Notes under the pieces: model-generated
Told to the model about the DNA's origin: nothing
What the model saw: the letters and a program-made list of their open reading frames with translations, nothing else
The model's database searches: none
In this document: one piece after another, positions 1 to 7,100 of the stretch
Layout: each line of letters begins with the position of its first letter
Numbering within the stretch: position 1 is the first letter of the stretch
Program-made: the position numbers and the translations under genes
Assembly (NCBI GenBank): GCA_937874965.1
Contig: CALNCD010000054.1
Span: 1-15,754, forward strand
From: an uncultured Erysipelotrichaceae bacterium
Lineage (GTDB): Bacteria; Bacillota_I; Bacilli_A; Erysipelotrichales; Erysipelotrichaceae
Length of the DNA: 15,754 bases
Reading direction: 5' to 3'

Positions 1-1
1 G

Positions 2-220
2 GCTAATGTTCTGGCTTGTATTGCGGGAGAAGTTGTCTTGTACTTGGTGGCTTTACCGTATGTGGTGCTTGTGTATGGTGCATTGAACAGTATGGGAATC
101 AATGCATTTCTGGTTTCATTCATGCTGATTTTTCTGCCGAATGATCTGTTGTCCTGCGCCATTGCCAGTCTTCTTGCGTCCCGTCTCTATCGGCAAGCAA
201 AACAGCTTTTTCAAAATTAA
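2..220 (+). CDS. bioY: BioY-like biotin transporter S component, C-terminal part (partial)
   Basis: The 5' end lies outside the window. The visible 72 residues are almost entirely hydrophobic membrane segments. They end in a short basic tail after a motif (FLPNDLLSCAIASLLASRLY) that resembles the C-terminal FLPGDLLK..LAALLA..L signature of BioY, the substrate-binding membrane subunit of ECF-type biotin transporters. BioY imports biotin, alone or with an EcfAAT energy module. The neighbourhood supports the call: the next genes encode a biotin-dependent oxaloacetate decarboxylase, including a free-standing biotin carrier protein. The gene ends 87 bp before oadH with no clear terminator between them, so it may be co-transcribed or a separate upstream gene. 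Another ECF S component is possible, because only the C-terminus is seen and the match is by eye. Confidence 0.62.
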   Translation, partial: ANVLACIAGEVVLYLVALPYVVLVYGALNSMGINAFLVSFMLIFLPNDLLSCAIASLLASRLYRQAKQLFQN

Positions 221-261
221 TCGGCATATACCGTAAGAATACACCAAAAAAACACGATTCA

Positions 262-281
262 AACGCGTTATCACGTATAAT
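262..281 (+). promoter_or_regulatory. Possible promoter and operator ahead of the oad-cit operon
   Basis: A perfect -10 hexamer TATAAT lies at 276-281, 27 bp before the oadH ATG. No good -35 is found 17 bp upstream. Just before it is an 8-bp palindrome AACGCGTT (262-269) within an A/T-rich stretch, which could be part of a regulator or CcpA-type site, although the match to the cre consensus is poor. Citrate operons of this kind are usually controlled from this position, so a regulated promoter is plausible but inferred. Confidence 0.35.
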
Positions 282-307
282 TGATTTAAAGAATAGGAGA
301 ATCAAAT

Positions 308-625
308 ATGGGATTTTTTGATCGATTTAAGCGAAATAAATCGACAGTTGAGCCTGCGCCGGAAGCAGTTTCAGTTGCAGCGAACCCTGTTCGTGAGGAA
401 CCTGTTTTCACAGCGGTTGATCCTGCGATTGAACAAGAAATTGCGAAGTCGGTGTTGGAACAGCTGAAAAGTCAGGAACCGGATGCCTCATTTGCACTGA
501 AGCGTGTGGTTGAGATTGATGTGGAAAAGGAATTGGTTTCTGTGATTGTCGGGGCAATAGCCGCCAACGACCGAAGCCAGTCTGCGTTTAGAATTACAAA
601 AGTGGTTGAACTAGAAAGGGAGTAA
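308..625 (+). CDS. oadH: OadH-like accessory protein of oxaloacetate decarboxylase
   Basis: A 105-residue soluble protein with no signal peptide or membrane segment. It starts at ATG after the ribosome site AGGAGA (295-300). The N-terminus is short and basic (MGFFDRFKRNK), followed by a Pro/Ala/Val/Glu-rich linker (about residues 14-35). The C-terminal half (about 40-105) looks folded, with alternating strand and helix patterns. No catalytic motif is recognised. The call rests mainly on position: in Enterococcus faecalis the small gene oadH lies directly before oadD and oadB, and OadH is an extra component of the membrane oxaloacetate decarboxylase complex. Only 4 bp separate it from the biotin carrier gene, so the two are translated from one message. 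I do not recognise the sequence itself strongly, so the name is provisional. Confidence 0.55.
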   Translation: MGFFDRFKRNKSTVEPAPEAVSVAANPVREEPVFTAVDPAIEQEIAKSVLEQLKSQEPDASFALKRVVEIDVEKELVSVIVGAIAANDRSQSAFRITKVVELERE

Positions 626-629
626 TTGT

Positions 630-1010
<381 letters not shown>

Positions 1011-1027
1011 AGGTAAGGAGAACTATT

Positions 1028-2137
1028 TTGGAGATATTAATTAATGGATTTTTGACCATTACGTGGCAGCAGGTTGTCATGATGGTTATTGGATGTGTTT
1101 TGATTTATTTAGGGGTAAAGAAAGAATATGAACCGACATTATTGGTTCCTATGGGTCTGGGTGCAATCCTGGTAAACTTCCCTGGTTCCGCCATGGTCAC
1201 GCAAGGAGAGCATGTCGGTGTCTTGAATGTCTTGTTTGATGCGGGAATTTCGACTGAATTGTTTCCGTTGTTAATCTTTATCGGTATAGGTGCAATGATC
1301 GATTTTGGACCATTGCTGCAGAATCCGTTCATGCTGTTGTTTGGTGCTGCTGCACAGTTCGGGATTTTCTTTGTTCTGGTTGTGGCGGTGATCTTCGGAT
1401 TTTCCATTCCTGAAGCAGCTTCGATCGGAATTATCGGTGCTGCCGATGGTCCGACCTCGATTGTCGTGGCGAACCAGCTGGCACCTCACCTGCTTGGACC
1501 GATTACAGTTGCTGCATACTCCTATATGGCATTGGTACCGATTATTCAACCGATTGCTATAAAGCTTGTAACAACTAAGAAGGAACGTTCAATTCGGATG
1601 AAGTACAAGGCTGAAGGTGTTTCCAAGCGGACCAAGATTCTTTTCCCTATTGTTATCTCAATCGTTGCAGGTCTGGTATCCCCGGCTTCGTTGCCTCTGG
1701 TTGGTTTCCTGATGTTCGGTAACCTGATCCGTGAATGTGGTGTCTTGGACCGTTTGAGTTCAACGGCGCAAAATGAATTGGTTAACCTTGTTTCCATCGT
1801 GCTTGGGTTCACGATTGCGGTTAAGATGACTGCGGCTGAATTCCTTCAGGTTCAGACGTTGATGATTATCGCATTTGGGCTGGTTGCCTTTATCATGGAT
1901 TCTATCGGCGGTGTTCTGTTTGCGAAGTTCTTGAATCTTTTCCGCAAGGAGAAGATCAATCCGATGATCGGTGCTGCTGGAATTTCCGCATTCCCTATGT
2001 CTGCTCGGGTCATCCAGAAGATGGCAACGGATGAAGACAAGCAGAACTTTGTTCTTAACTTTGCGATTGGCGCTAATGTCTCCGGACAGATTGCTTCCGT
2101 TATCGCAGGCGGGCTGATTTTAGCCCTTGTGGGGTAA
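1028..2137 (+). CDS. oadB: Oxaloacetate decarboxylase beta subunit, sodium pump
   Basis: A 369-residue integral membrane protein with about nine or more hydrophobic segments. It decarboxylates carboxybiotin and couples this to Na+ export. The residues known to be essential in Klebsiella OadB are all present at matching spacing: Asp140 in the ADGPTS motif (Asp203), Tyr166 (Tyr229), Asn311 and Gly315 (Asn373, Gly377), Ser320 (Ser382) and Arg327 in MSARVI (Arg389). The pump is therefore predicted to be functional. The start is TTG at 1028, chosen because AAGGAG (1015-1020) sits 7 bp upstream. The length is close to the shorter members of the family, which begin near the first membrane helix. It follows oadD by 17 bp, and the OadG-like peptide begins 6 bp after its stop. 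Confidence 0.93.
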   Translation: MEILINGFLTITWQQVVMMVIGCVLIYLGVKKEYEPTLLVPMGLGAILVNFPGSAMVTQGEHVGVLNVLFDAGISTELFPLLIFIGIGAMIDFGPLLQNPFMLLFGAAAQFGIFFVLVVAVIFGFSIPEAASIGIIGAADGPTSIVVANQLAPHLLGPITVAAYSYMALVPIIQPIAIKLVTTKKERSIRMKYKAEGVSKRTKILFPIVISIVAGLVSPASLPLVGFLMFGNLIRECGVLDRLSSTAQNELVNLVSIVLGFTIAVKMTAAEFLQVQTLMIIAFGLVAFIMDSIGGVLFAKFLNLFRKEKINPMIGAAGISAFPMSARVIQKMATDEDKQNFVLNFAIGANVSGQIASVIAGGLILALVG

Positions 2138-2143
2138 ATAAGT

Positions 2144-2290
2144 ATGGGAATTACATTTACGGTTGAACTCCTTCCGCAAGCATTGACGATTATGCTGCAG
2201 GGAATGGTAGGTATCTTTATTGTATTAGGTGTTCTTTATTTAGTGTGTCTTCTTTTGGAAAAGGCGTTTCCTGCGGATTCCAAGAAGTAA
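2144..2290 (+). CDS. OadG-related small membrane subunit (48 residues)
   Basis: A short gene of 48 codons from ATG 2144 to TAA 2288-2290, starting 6 bp after the oadB stop. The peptide begins with a short amphipathic stretch (MGITFTVELLPQ). It then has one membrane helix (about residues 12-38, with QGMVGIFIVLGVLYLVCLLL) and ends in a charged tail (EKAFPADSKK). This layout, an N-terminal helix with the LxxGMxGIFxVL pattern, is that of the OadG/gamma subunit family, which anchors carboxyltransferase to the OadB pump. It lacks the long hydrophilic C-terminal region of classic OadG and fits the small OadG-related transporter subunits of some Bacillota. The ribosome site is weak (GGGG at 2131-2134), so translational coupling to oadB is likely. 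The position between oadB and citD makes a role in the Oad complex likely; direct function is inferred. Confidence 0.75.
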   Translation: MGITFTVELLPQALTIMLQGMVGIFIVLGVLYLVCLLLEKAFPADSKK

Positions 2291-2308
2291 TTATCGTTTG
2301 TTCTCATG

Positions 2309-2324
2309 ACGGATTTTGATCCGT
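2309..2324 (+). other. Small hairpin in the oadG-citD gap
   Basis: ACGGAT (2309-2314) and ATCCGT (2319-2324) form a perfect 6-bp stem with a TTTG loop, about 20 nt before the citD ATG. There is no U-run after it, so it is not a terminator. It could protect or punctuate the message between the oad and cit genes. Confidence 0.4.
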
Positions 2325-2345
2325 TTCAATAATAGGAGGTACAAC

Positions 2346-2663
2346 ATGGGAAAAGTCGTGATTAAGCATCAGGCTACGGCCGGTACTGCAGAATCATCCG
2401 ATATTCAGATTGTGATTGATGGCAATGATAATGGTGTCGATATTAATCTTGTCAGCAGCGTTGAAAATCAGTTCGGGAAACAAATCCGCAAGGTGATTCG
2501 AGAAACTCTGGATCATCTTGGTGTTGAAAATGCCAAGATTGTCGCTGTGGATAAAGGTGCTCTGGATTGCACGATCGTTGCTCGGGTTACTGCTGCAGTG
2601 ATGCGAAGTGCCGATCAGAATAAGGATTATGATTGGGAGGCTTTAGATACATGGAACGCTTAA
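2346..2663 (+). CDS. citD: Citrate lyase gamma subunit (acyl carrier protein)
   Basis: A 105-residue acyl carrier protein of citrate lyase. It carries the 2'-(5''-triphosphoribosyl)-3'-dephospho-CoA prosthetic group that holds the acetyl or citryl thioester during the CitF/CitE cycle. The N-terminal motif AGTAESSD is the family attachment site. Ser17 (the first Ser) aligns with the modified Ser14 of Klebsiella CitD. The C-terminal part, with the segments DHLGVENAKIVAVDKGALDC and RSADQNKDYDWEAL, is typical and of normal length. The start at ATG 2346 is chosen over an in-frame ATG at 2316 because a consensus AGGAGG (2334-2339) lies 6 bp upstream and the protein then begins as the family does. 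The last 13 bp overlap the start of citE, indicating coupled translation. Confidence 0.93.
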   Translation: MGKVVIKHQATAGTAESSDIQIVIDGNDNGVDINLVSSVENQFGKQIRKVIRETLDHLGVENAKIVAVDKGALDCTIVARVTAAVMRSADQNKDYDWEALDTWNA

Positions 2664-3538
2664 GACGGACAATGATGTTTGTTCCAGCCAGCAATCCTTG
2701 AATGATTCGCGATGCCGCGATCTATGGTGCTGATGCTGTGATGTTTGATCTGGAAGATTCTGTTTCATTAAAAGAAAAGGATACGTCGCGTTTCCTGTTG
2801 TTTAACGCAATCAAGACCCTGGATTTTGGTGATCTTGAAACCGTGGTCCGTATCAATAGCCTGGACATGGGTGGGATTGATGATATCAATGCCATGGTCC
2901 GGGCAGGAATCAAGGTTATCCGTTTGCCGAAGACTGAAACAGCGCAGGATGTGGTTGAAGCAGATGAAGCTATTACAGCCGCTGAGAAGCAATGCGGACG
3001 TGAGCTGGGAAGCACACGGATGATGGCAGCCATTGAGGGACCTACCGGGGTCTTGAATGCACCTGCTATTGCATTGGCAAGTAAACGTCTAATCGGCATT
3101 GCCCTCGGTGCTGAAGATTATGTGACTTCGATGAAGACGCGTCGTTTTCCTGAGAAGAACGGTGAGGAATTGTTCTTTGCCCGTTCAATGATCTTGCATG
3201 CGGCTCGTTCCGCGGGGATTGCTGCTTTGGATACGGTTTTCTCGGATATCAATGATATGGATACCTTGCGTAAAGAAGCAGAATTGATCAAGCAATTGGG
3301 ATTCGATGGTAAATCGGTTATCAATCCGCGTCAGATTCCGGTTGTGAATGCAGTGTTCACCCCGACACAAAAAGAAATTGATAATGCTCTTGCTGTCAAG
3401 GCAGCCATTGCGGAAGCGGAATCCAAGGGTTCAGGGGTTATTGCTTTGAATGGCAAGATGATTGATAAGCCGATTGTTGATCGTGCTGAGAGAGTCTTAA
3501 TGCTAGCCAAGGCTGCCGGCCTTGCTGTAGAGGAGTAA
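2651..3538 (+). pseudogene. citE: Citrate lyase beta subunit, interrupted by in-frame TGA at codon 17
   Basis: CitE, a TIM-barrel HpcH/HpaI-type lyase, cleaves citryl-thioester to oxaloacetate and acetyl-thioester. The true start is ATG 2651, with GGGAGG at 2635-2640, overlapping citD by 13 bp. The N-terminus reads MERLRRTMMFVPASNP, then TGA (2699-2701), then MIRDAAIYGADAVMFDLEDS. Homologues continue through this point without a break, with Gly or Ala at the stop position, so a single GGA-to-TGA change is a simple explanation. The rest is intact to TAA 3536-3538, with MFDLEDSV, RLPKTETAQDV, IEGPTGV, LGAEDYV and GFDGKSVINPRQI. The codon after TGA is ATG (2702), so reinitiation could make a 278-residue protein lacking the first barrel strand. 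Whether beta subunit is made is open: null allele, reinitiation, UGA readthrough or sequencing error. TGA serves as a normal stop in neighbouring genes. Confidence 0.85.
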
Positions 3539-3541
3539 GCG

Positions 3542-5080
3542 ATGAAAACCAATAAAGTCGGACGTCAGATTCCGGATGAGATAGCAGAAAAGTATGGTGT
3601 GTTTGAAGGCCAGTTTGCCCGCAAGCTGACTTACACGAAAGATGCTGCGAAGGTAACCAATGTTCTTCCTGGCGAAAGCAAGCTTGTGGATACAATCCAT
3701 GATGCTATCCTGAAGACTGGTTTGAAAGATGGAATGACGATTTCCTTCCACCATCATTTCCGTGAAGGTGATAAGGTCATGAACATGGTCCTTGCTGAAA
3801 TTGCAGCAATGGGAATTAAGAATCTATCTTTGGCATCAAGTTCGATTGCCAATGTTCATGAACCGCTAATTGATCATATTAATAACGGCGTAATCACGAA
3901 CGTTACCAGTTCAGGATTACGTGACAAGGTCGGTGCGGCCATTTCTCATGGTATCATGAAGAACCCGGTGGTCATTCGTTCTCATGGTGGCCGTGGACGT
4001 GCCATTGAAGAAGGTTCTATACACATTGATGTTGCTTTCTTGGGGGCACCAAGCAGCGATGAATATGGAAATGCCAATGGTTCTCATGGCAAAGCGACAT
4101 GCGGATCAATGGGCTATGCACGTGTGGATGCAGAATTTGCAGATAAGGTAGTTATTATCACAGATAATCTGGTGCCTTATCCGAATACTCCAATCTCAAT
4201 TCCACAGAATCATGTTGATTATGTTGTTGTAGTTGATTCGATCGGTGATCCTGATGGAATTGCCAAAGGCGCGACTCGCTTCACGACCAATCCTAAGGAA
4301 TTACTGATTGCTCAAAACGGAGCCCAGGCGATCATTGAATCGCCGTATTTCAAAGACGGCTATTCATTCCAGACTGGAACAGGTGGTTCAACACTTGCCC
4401 TTGCCCAGTATCTGGCGGATGAAATGAGAAAACGTCAGTACAAGGCAAGTTTCGCATTAGGGGGCATTACGTCACCGATGTGTACAATGCTTGAAGAAGG
4501 CTTGATTGAAAAAATTATTGATACACAGAGTTTTGATAAGGGTGCAGCCAAGTCAATGAAGGATAATGCAAATCATTATGAAATCAGTGCATCCTTCTAT
4601 GCAAACCCGGGAAATAAAGGTGCTGCAGTCAACATGCTTGATGTTGTTGTTCTGAGTGCGTTGGAAGTTGATACGGATTTCAATGTCAATGTTATGACGG
4701 GATCCGATGGCTTGATTCGCGGGGCGTCAGGCGGACATTGCGATGCAGGAGCCGGGGCTAAGCTTACATTGATTATGACACCGTTGATCCGTGGCCGTAT
4801 CCCTACCATTGTTGATCATGTGAATACCGTGATTACACCTGGTGAAAGCATTGATATTGTCGTTACCGAAATCGGAATTGCAATTAATCCGAAACGTCAG
4901 GATTTAATTGATGCGTTCAAGAATTCAACCCTTCCGCAGTATACTATCCAGGAATTGCGTGACAAGGCTTATGCAGTTGTCGGTGAACCTGAACCGATTC
5001 AGTACAATGATAAAGTCGTTGCAGTTATCGAATACCGTGATGGCAGTGTTATTGATGTGGTTTATGGAGTGGATCAGTAG
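3542..5080 (+). CDS. citF: Citrate lyase alpha subunit (citrate CoA-transferase)
   Basis: A 512-residue CoA-transferase-fold protein, full length for the family. It exchanges the acetyl group on the CitD prosthetic group for citrate, producing the citryl-thioester that CitE cleaves. Recognisable family segments include the start (MKTNKVGRQIPDEIAEKYG), SFHHHFREGD (about 67-76), RSHGGRGRAIEEG, GAPSSDEYGNANG, the Gly-rich SFQTGTGGSTLALAQYL segment and GASGGHCDAGAGAKL near the C-terminus. No frameshift or stop is seen. ATG 3542 follows citE by 3 bp and is preceded by GAGGAG (3530-3535), which lies inside the end of citE. This suggests coupling to citE translation, so loss of citE translation could reduce citF expression. 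The stop TAG overlaps the GTG start of citX by one base. Confidence 0.95.
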   Translation: MKTNKVGRQIPDEIAEKYGVFEGQFARKLTYTKDAAKVTNVLPGESKLVDTIHDAILKTGLKDGMTISFHHHFREGDKVMNMVLAEIAAMGIKNLSLASSSIANVHEPLIDHINNGVITNVTSSGLRDKVGAAISHGIMKNPVVIRSHGGRGRAIEEGSIHIDVAFLGAPSSDEYGNANGSHGKATCGSMGYARVDAEFADKVVIITDNLVPYPNTPISIPQNHVDYVVVVDSIGDPDGIAKGATRFTTNPKELLIAQNGAQAIIESPYFKDGYSFQTGTGGSTLALAQYLADEMRKRQYKASFALGGITSPMCTMLEEGLIEKIIDTQSFDKGAAKSMKDNANHYEISASFYANPGNKGAAVNMLDVVVLSALEVDTDFNVNVMTGSDGLIRGASGGHCDAGAGAKLTLIMTPLIRGRIPTIVDHVNTVITPGESIDIVVTEIGIAINPKRQDLIDAFKNSTLPQYTIQELRDKAYAVVGEPEPIQYNDKVVAVIEYRDGSVIDVVYGVDQ

Positions 5081-5634
5081 TGACTCATTTCTGGGATGAT
5101 TTGTTTGCTGAGGGGGATGAACCTGATTTGGAAGCCGTTTTGCTGAATCGGGAAGAACGGGTAAAGAAAACTGCTCTATTTGCGAATCGTTATCCTGAGT
5201 CAACAGTTGTTACCTTCAAATTGAATATTCCAGGTCCGATTAAATCAAACGAAAAGATCATCCGTCTTTATGAATTTGGAATGAGCGGGTTTCTCAAGCA
5301 GATGAATATGTCGTTCAAAGTGCTTGAGTCCGTTCATGAGTTCAAGCCGACCGGTCCAGAAGGATTCTGTGCCATCCAGGGAAGTCCGGTAAAGATTAAG
5401 AAGTGTGCGGTGGAACTGGAGAACAGTCCTATCGGTGCCCTCTATGATATCGATGTATACTGTATGATGAAGGATCAGTTGATGTCAATTTCCAGAAAGG
5501 ATCTTGAATACCCTGAGCGCAAGTGCTTGATTTGTTCGCATGAAGCAAAGCAGTGTGCGGGCAGGCGTGTGCATTCCGTCAAGGAGTTGCAGCAGGCTAT
5601 TATTGATCGTTGTACGATGGAAGGAAGTATGTGA
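5080..5634 (+). CDS. citX: Apo-citrate lyase phosphoribosyl-dephospho-CoA transferase
   Basis: A 184-residue cytosolic enzyme that transfers the phosphoribosyl-dephospho-CoA precursor, made by CitG, to the serine of apo-CitD. Family motifs are visible in the C-terminal half: IGALYDIDVY, SRKDLEYPERKCLIC and EAKQCAGRRVHSVKEL. These correspond to the conserved G.L.DIDV, SR..L..P.R.CL.C and C...R.H pattern of CitX. The GTG start (5080-5082) shares one base with the citF stop and has GGAG at 5066-5069. The protein is stand-alone rather than fused to CitG. CitG itself is not in the window, so the prosthetic-group precursor must be made elsewhere on the genome or upstream. Confidence 0.92.
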   Translation: MTHFWDDLFAEGDEPDLEAVLLNREERVKKTALFANRYPESTVVTFKLNIPGPIKSNEKIIRLYEFGMSGFLKQMNMSFKVLESVHEFKPTGPEGFCAIQGSPVKIKKCAVELENSPIGALYDIDVYCMMKDQLMSISRKDLEYPERKCLICSHEAKQCAGRRVHSVKELQQAIIDRCTMEGSM

Positions 5635-5635
5635 T

Positions 5636-7021
5636 ATGAAAAAGAAAATCCGTTTTATGGATACTGTCTTGCGTGATGCACACCAATCATTGATTGCAAC
5701 GCGCATGACCACTGAACAAATGGTCCCGATTTTAGAAACACTTGATGAAGCAGGGTATCTGTCGCTTGAAGTCTGGGGTGGTGCCACCTTCGATGCGTGC
5801 TTGCGTTATCTGAATGAAGATCCATGGGAACGTTTGAGAATTATCCGCCAGCATGTCAAGCATACGAAACTTCAAATGCTGCTGCGTGGACAGAATCTGT
5901 TGGGATATAAGCACTATCCAGATGATATTGTTGAAACATTTATTCAGAAATCAATTGAGAACGGAATTGATGTTATCCGCGTCTTTGATGCCCTCAATGA
6001 TATGCGTAATCTTGAAGTATCGATTAAAGCTATCAAGAAATACGGCGGGGAGTGTCAGTGCTGTATCTGCTATACCATTAGTGATGTTCATACGATTGAG
6101 TATTATATGGGATTGGTTCAGAAGATGATTGAACTGAAGGTCGATTCCATTGCGATCAAGGATATGGCTGGTATTCTGACCCCTGATGTTGCGTATAATC
6201 TTGTTAAAGCCATTAAGGCTGTGACCGCAATTCCTGTCGAGGTACATACGCATGCTACCGCAGGCATTTCGGAGATGACCTATCTTAAAGCAGCAGAAGC
6301 AGGTGCAGATGTCATTGATACCGCAATCTCATCGTTATCCGGCGGGACCAGTCAGCCGGCAACGGAGTCCGTTGCCTTGGCCTTGGAAGGACTTGGGTAT
6401 GATACCGGGTTGAACTTTGAAAAACTCAACGAAATTGCCGATTACTTCAAAGGAATCAAGGAGGTTTTCGTCAAAGAGGGAATCTTCAATCCGAAGGTTA
6501 TGGAAGTGGAACCGAAGACGCTCTTGTATCAGGTGCCTGGGGGAATGCTTTCTAATTTATTGTCGCAGCTGAAAGATGCGCATAAGGAAGAACTTTATTA
6601 CGATGTCCTTCGTGAAGTGCCGCGGGTTCGAGCTGATCTTGGCTATCCGCCGCTGGTTACTCCGATTTCACAGATGGTGGGAACTCAGGCAGTCATGAAT
6701 GTAATGACCAAAGAACGGTATAAGCTGGTCCCAAATGAAATCAAGGATTACTTTAAGGGGCTTTATGGACAACCGCCAGCACCGGTTAATCCAGAAATAC
6801 AGAAGAAGATTATCGGTGATGAAGCGGTCTTTACAGGTCGTCCTGCTGACTTGCTTGAACCAGGTCTTCCGGAGCTGGAGAAGGAGTACGGTCAATTTGT
6901 TGATTCGATGGAAGAATTGCTGATGATTGCGTTATTCCCTCAAGTTGCCTTGCCTTATCTGAAACGGAAGAAAGATCCGTTCTATGATATTCCTGAGCAA
7001 CGGGTTGAATTGTACGTATAA
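5636..7021 (+). CDS. oadA: Oxaloacetate decarboxylase alpha subunit, carboxyltransferase only
   Basis: A 461-residue cytosolic carboxyltransferase that moves the carboxyl group of oxaloacetate to the biotin of OadD, releasing pyruvate. The HMGL-like TIM barrel has the metal-binding Asp9 in FMDTVLRDAHQSL, the segment EVWGGATFDACLRYL, Lys175 in KDMAG (the lysine that is carboxylated in the family), and metal ligands His204 and His206 in HTHATAG. The conserved PycA/OadA domain follows, with PGGMLSNL and ATESVALAL-type segments. The protein ends at ELYV without the Pro/Ala linker and biotin domain of long OadA proteins. This is not a truncation, because the biotin domain is encoded by oadD. The start ATG 5636, with AAGGA at 5621-5625, lies 1 bp after the citX stop. 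It is the last gene of the operon, followed by a terminator. Confidence 0.95.
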   Translation: MKKKIRFMDTVLRDAHQSLIATRMTTEQMVPILETLDEAGYLSLEVWGGATFDACLRYLNEDPWERLRIIRQHVKHTKLQMLLRGQNLLGYKHYPDDIVETFIQKSIENGIDVIRVFDALNDMRNLEVSIKAIKKYGGECQCCICYTISDVHTIEYYMGLVQKMIELKVDSIAIKDMAGILTPDVAYNLVKAIKAVTAIPVEVHTHATAGISEMTYLKAAEAGADVIDTAISSLSGGTSQPATESVALALEGLGYDTGLNFEKLNEIADYFKGIKEVFVKEGIFNPKVMEVEPKTLLYQVPGGMLSNLLSQLKDAHKEELYYDVLREVPRVRADLGYPPLVTPISQMVGTQAVMNVMTKERYKLVPNEIKDYFKGLYGQPPAPVNPEIQKKIIGDEAVFTGRPADLLEPGLPELEKEYGQFVDSMEELLMIALFPQVALPYLKRKKDPFYDIPEQRVELYV

Positions 7022-7025
7022 AACG

Positions 7026-7057
7026 AAAAGAGATGGTTTGAAAACCATCTCTTTTTT
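7026..7057 (+). terminator. Intrinsic terminator of the oad-cit operon
   Basis: A strong stem of about 13 bp (AAGAGATGGTTT paired with AAACCATCTCTT, small GA-centred loop) begins 5 bp after the oadA stop and is followed by six T residues. A-rich and T-rich flanks on both sides mean it may also act on the opposite strand. Confidence 0.92.
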
Positions 7058-7076
7058 ATCGGCGCCAGCCGTAAAG

Positions 7077-7100
7077 AAAAACCACCTGCAGGTGGTTTTT
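7077..7100 (-). terminator. Intrinsic terminator of ilvE (perfect 24-bp palindrome)
   Basis: A perfect palindrome with an ACCACCTGCAGGTGGT core flanked by A5 and T5. Read on the minus strand, it overlaps the ilvE stop codon (7099-7101) and ends in a T-run. Because it is symmetric it can stop transcription from both directions, backing up the operon terminator. A third mini-hairpin, CGGC/GCCG (7060-7071), lies between the two. Confidence 0.85.

Noticed and set aside
2699..2701. Reassigned UGA (Gly or Trp code) as an explanation for the stop in citE
   Set aside because: TGA is the normal stop of citX (5632-5634) and of the first ABC subunit (9839-9841), and no other conserved gene here contains in-frame TGA.
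2699..2722. Selenocysteine insertion at the citE TGA, suggested by the hairpin just after it
   Set aside because: No CitE is known to use selenocysteine, homologues have Gly/Ala at this position rather than Cys, and the hairpin is short with a bulge. A point mutation is simpler.
6980..7021. OadA as a truncated gene, because it lacks the C-terminal biotin domain
   Set aside because: The biotin domain is supplied by the separate oadD, and the protein ends naturally before a terminator. This is the known split form.
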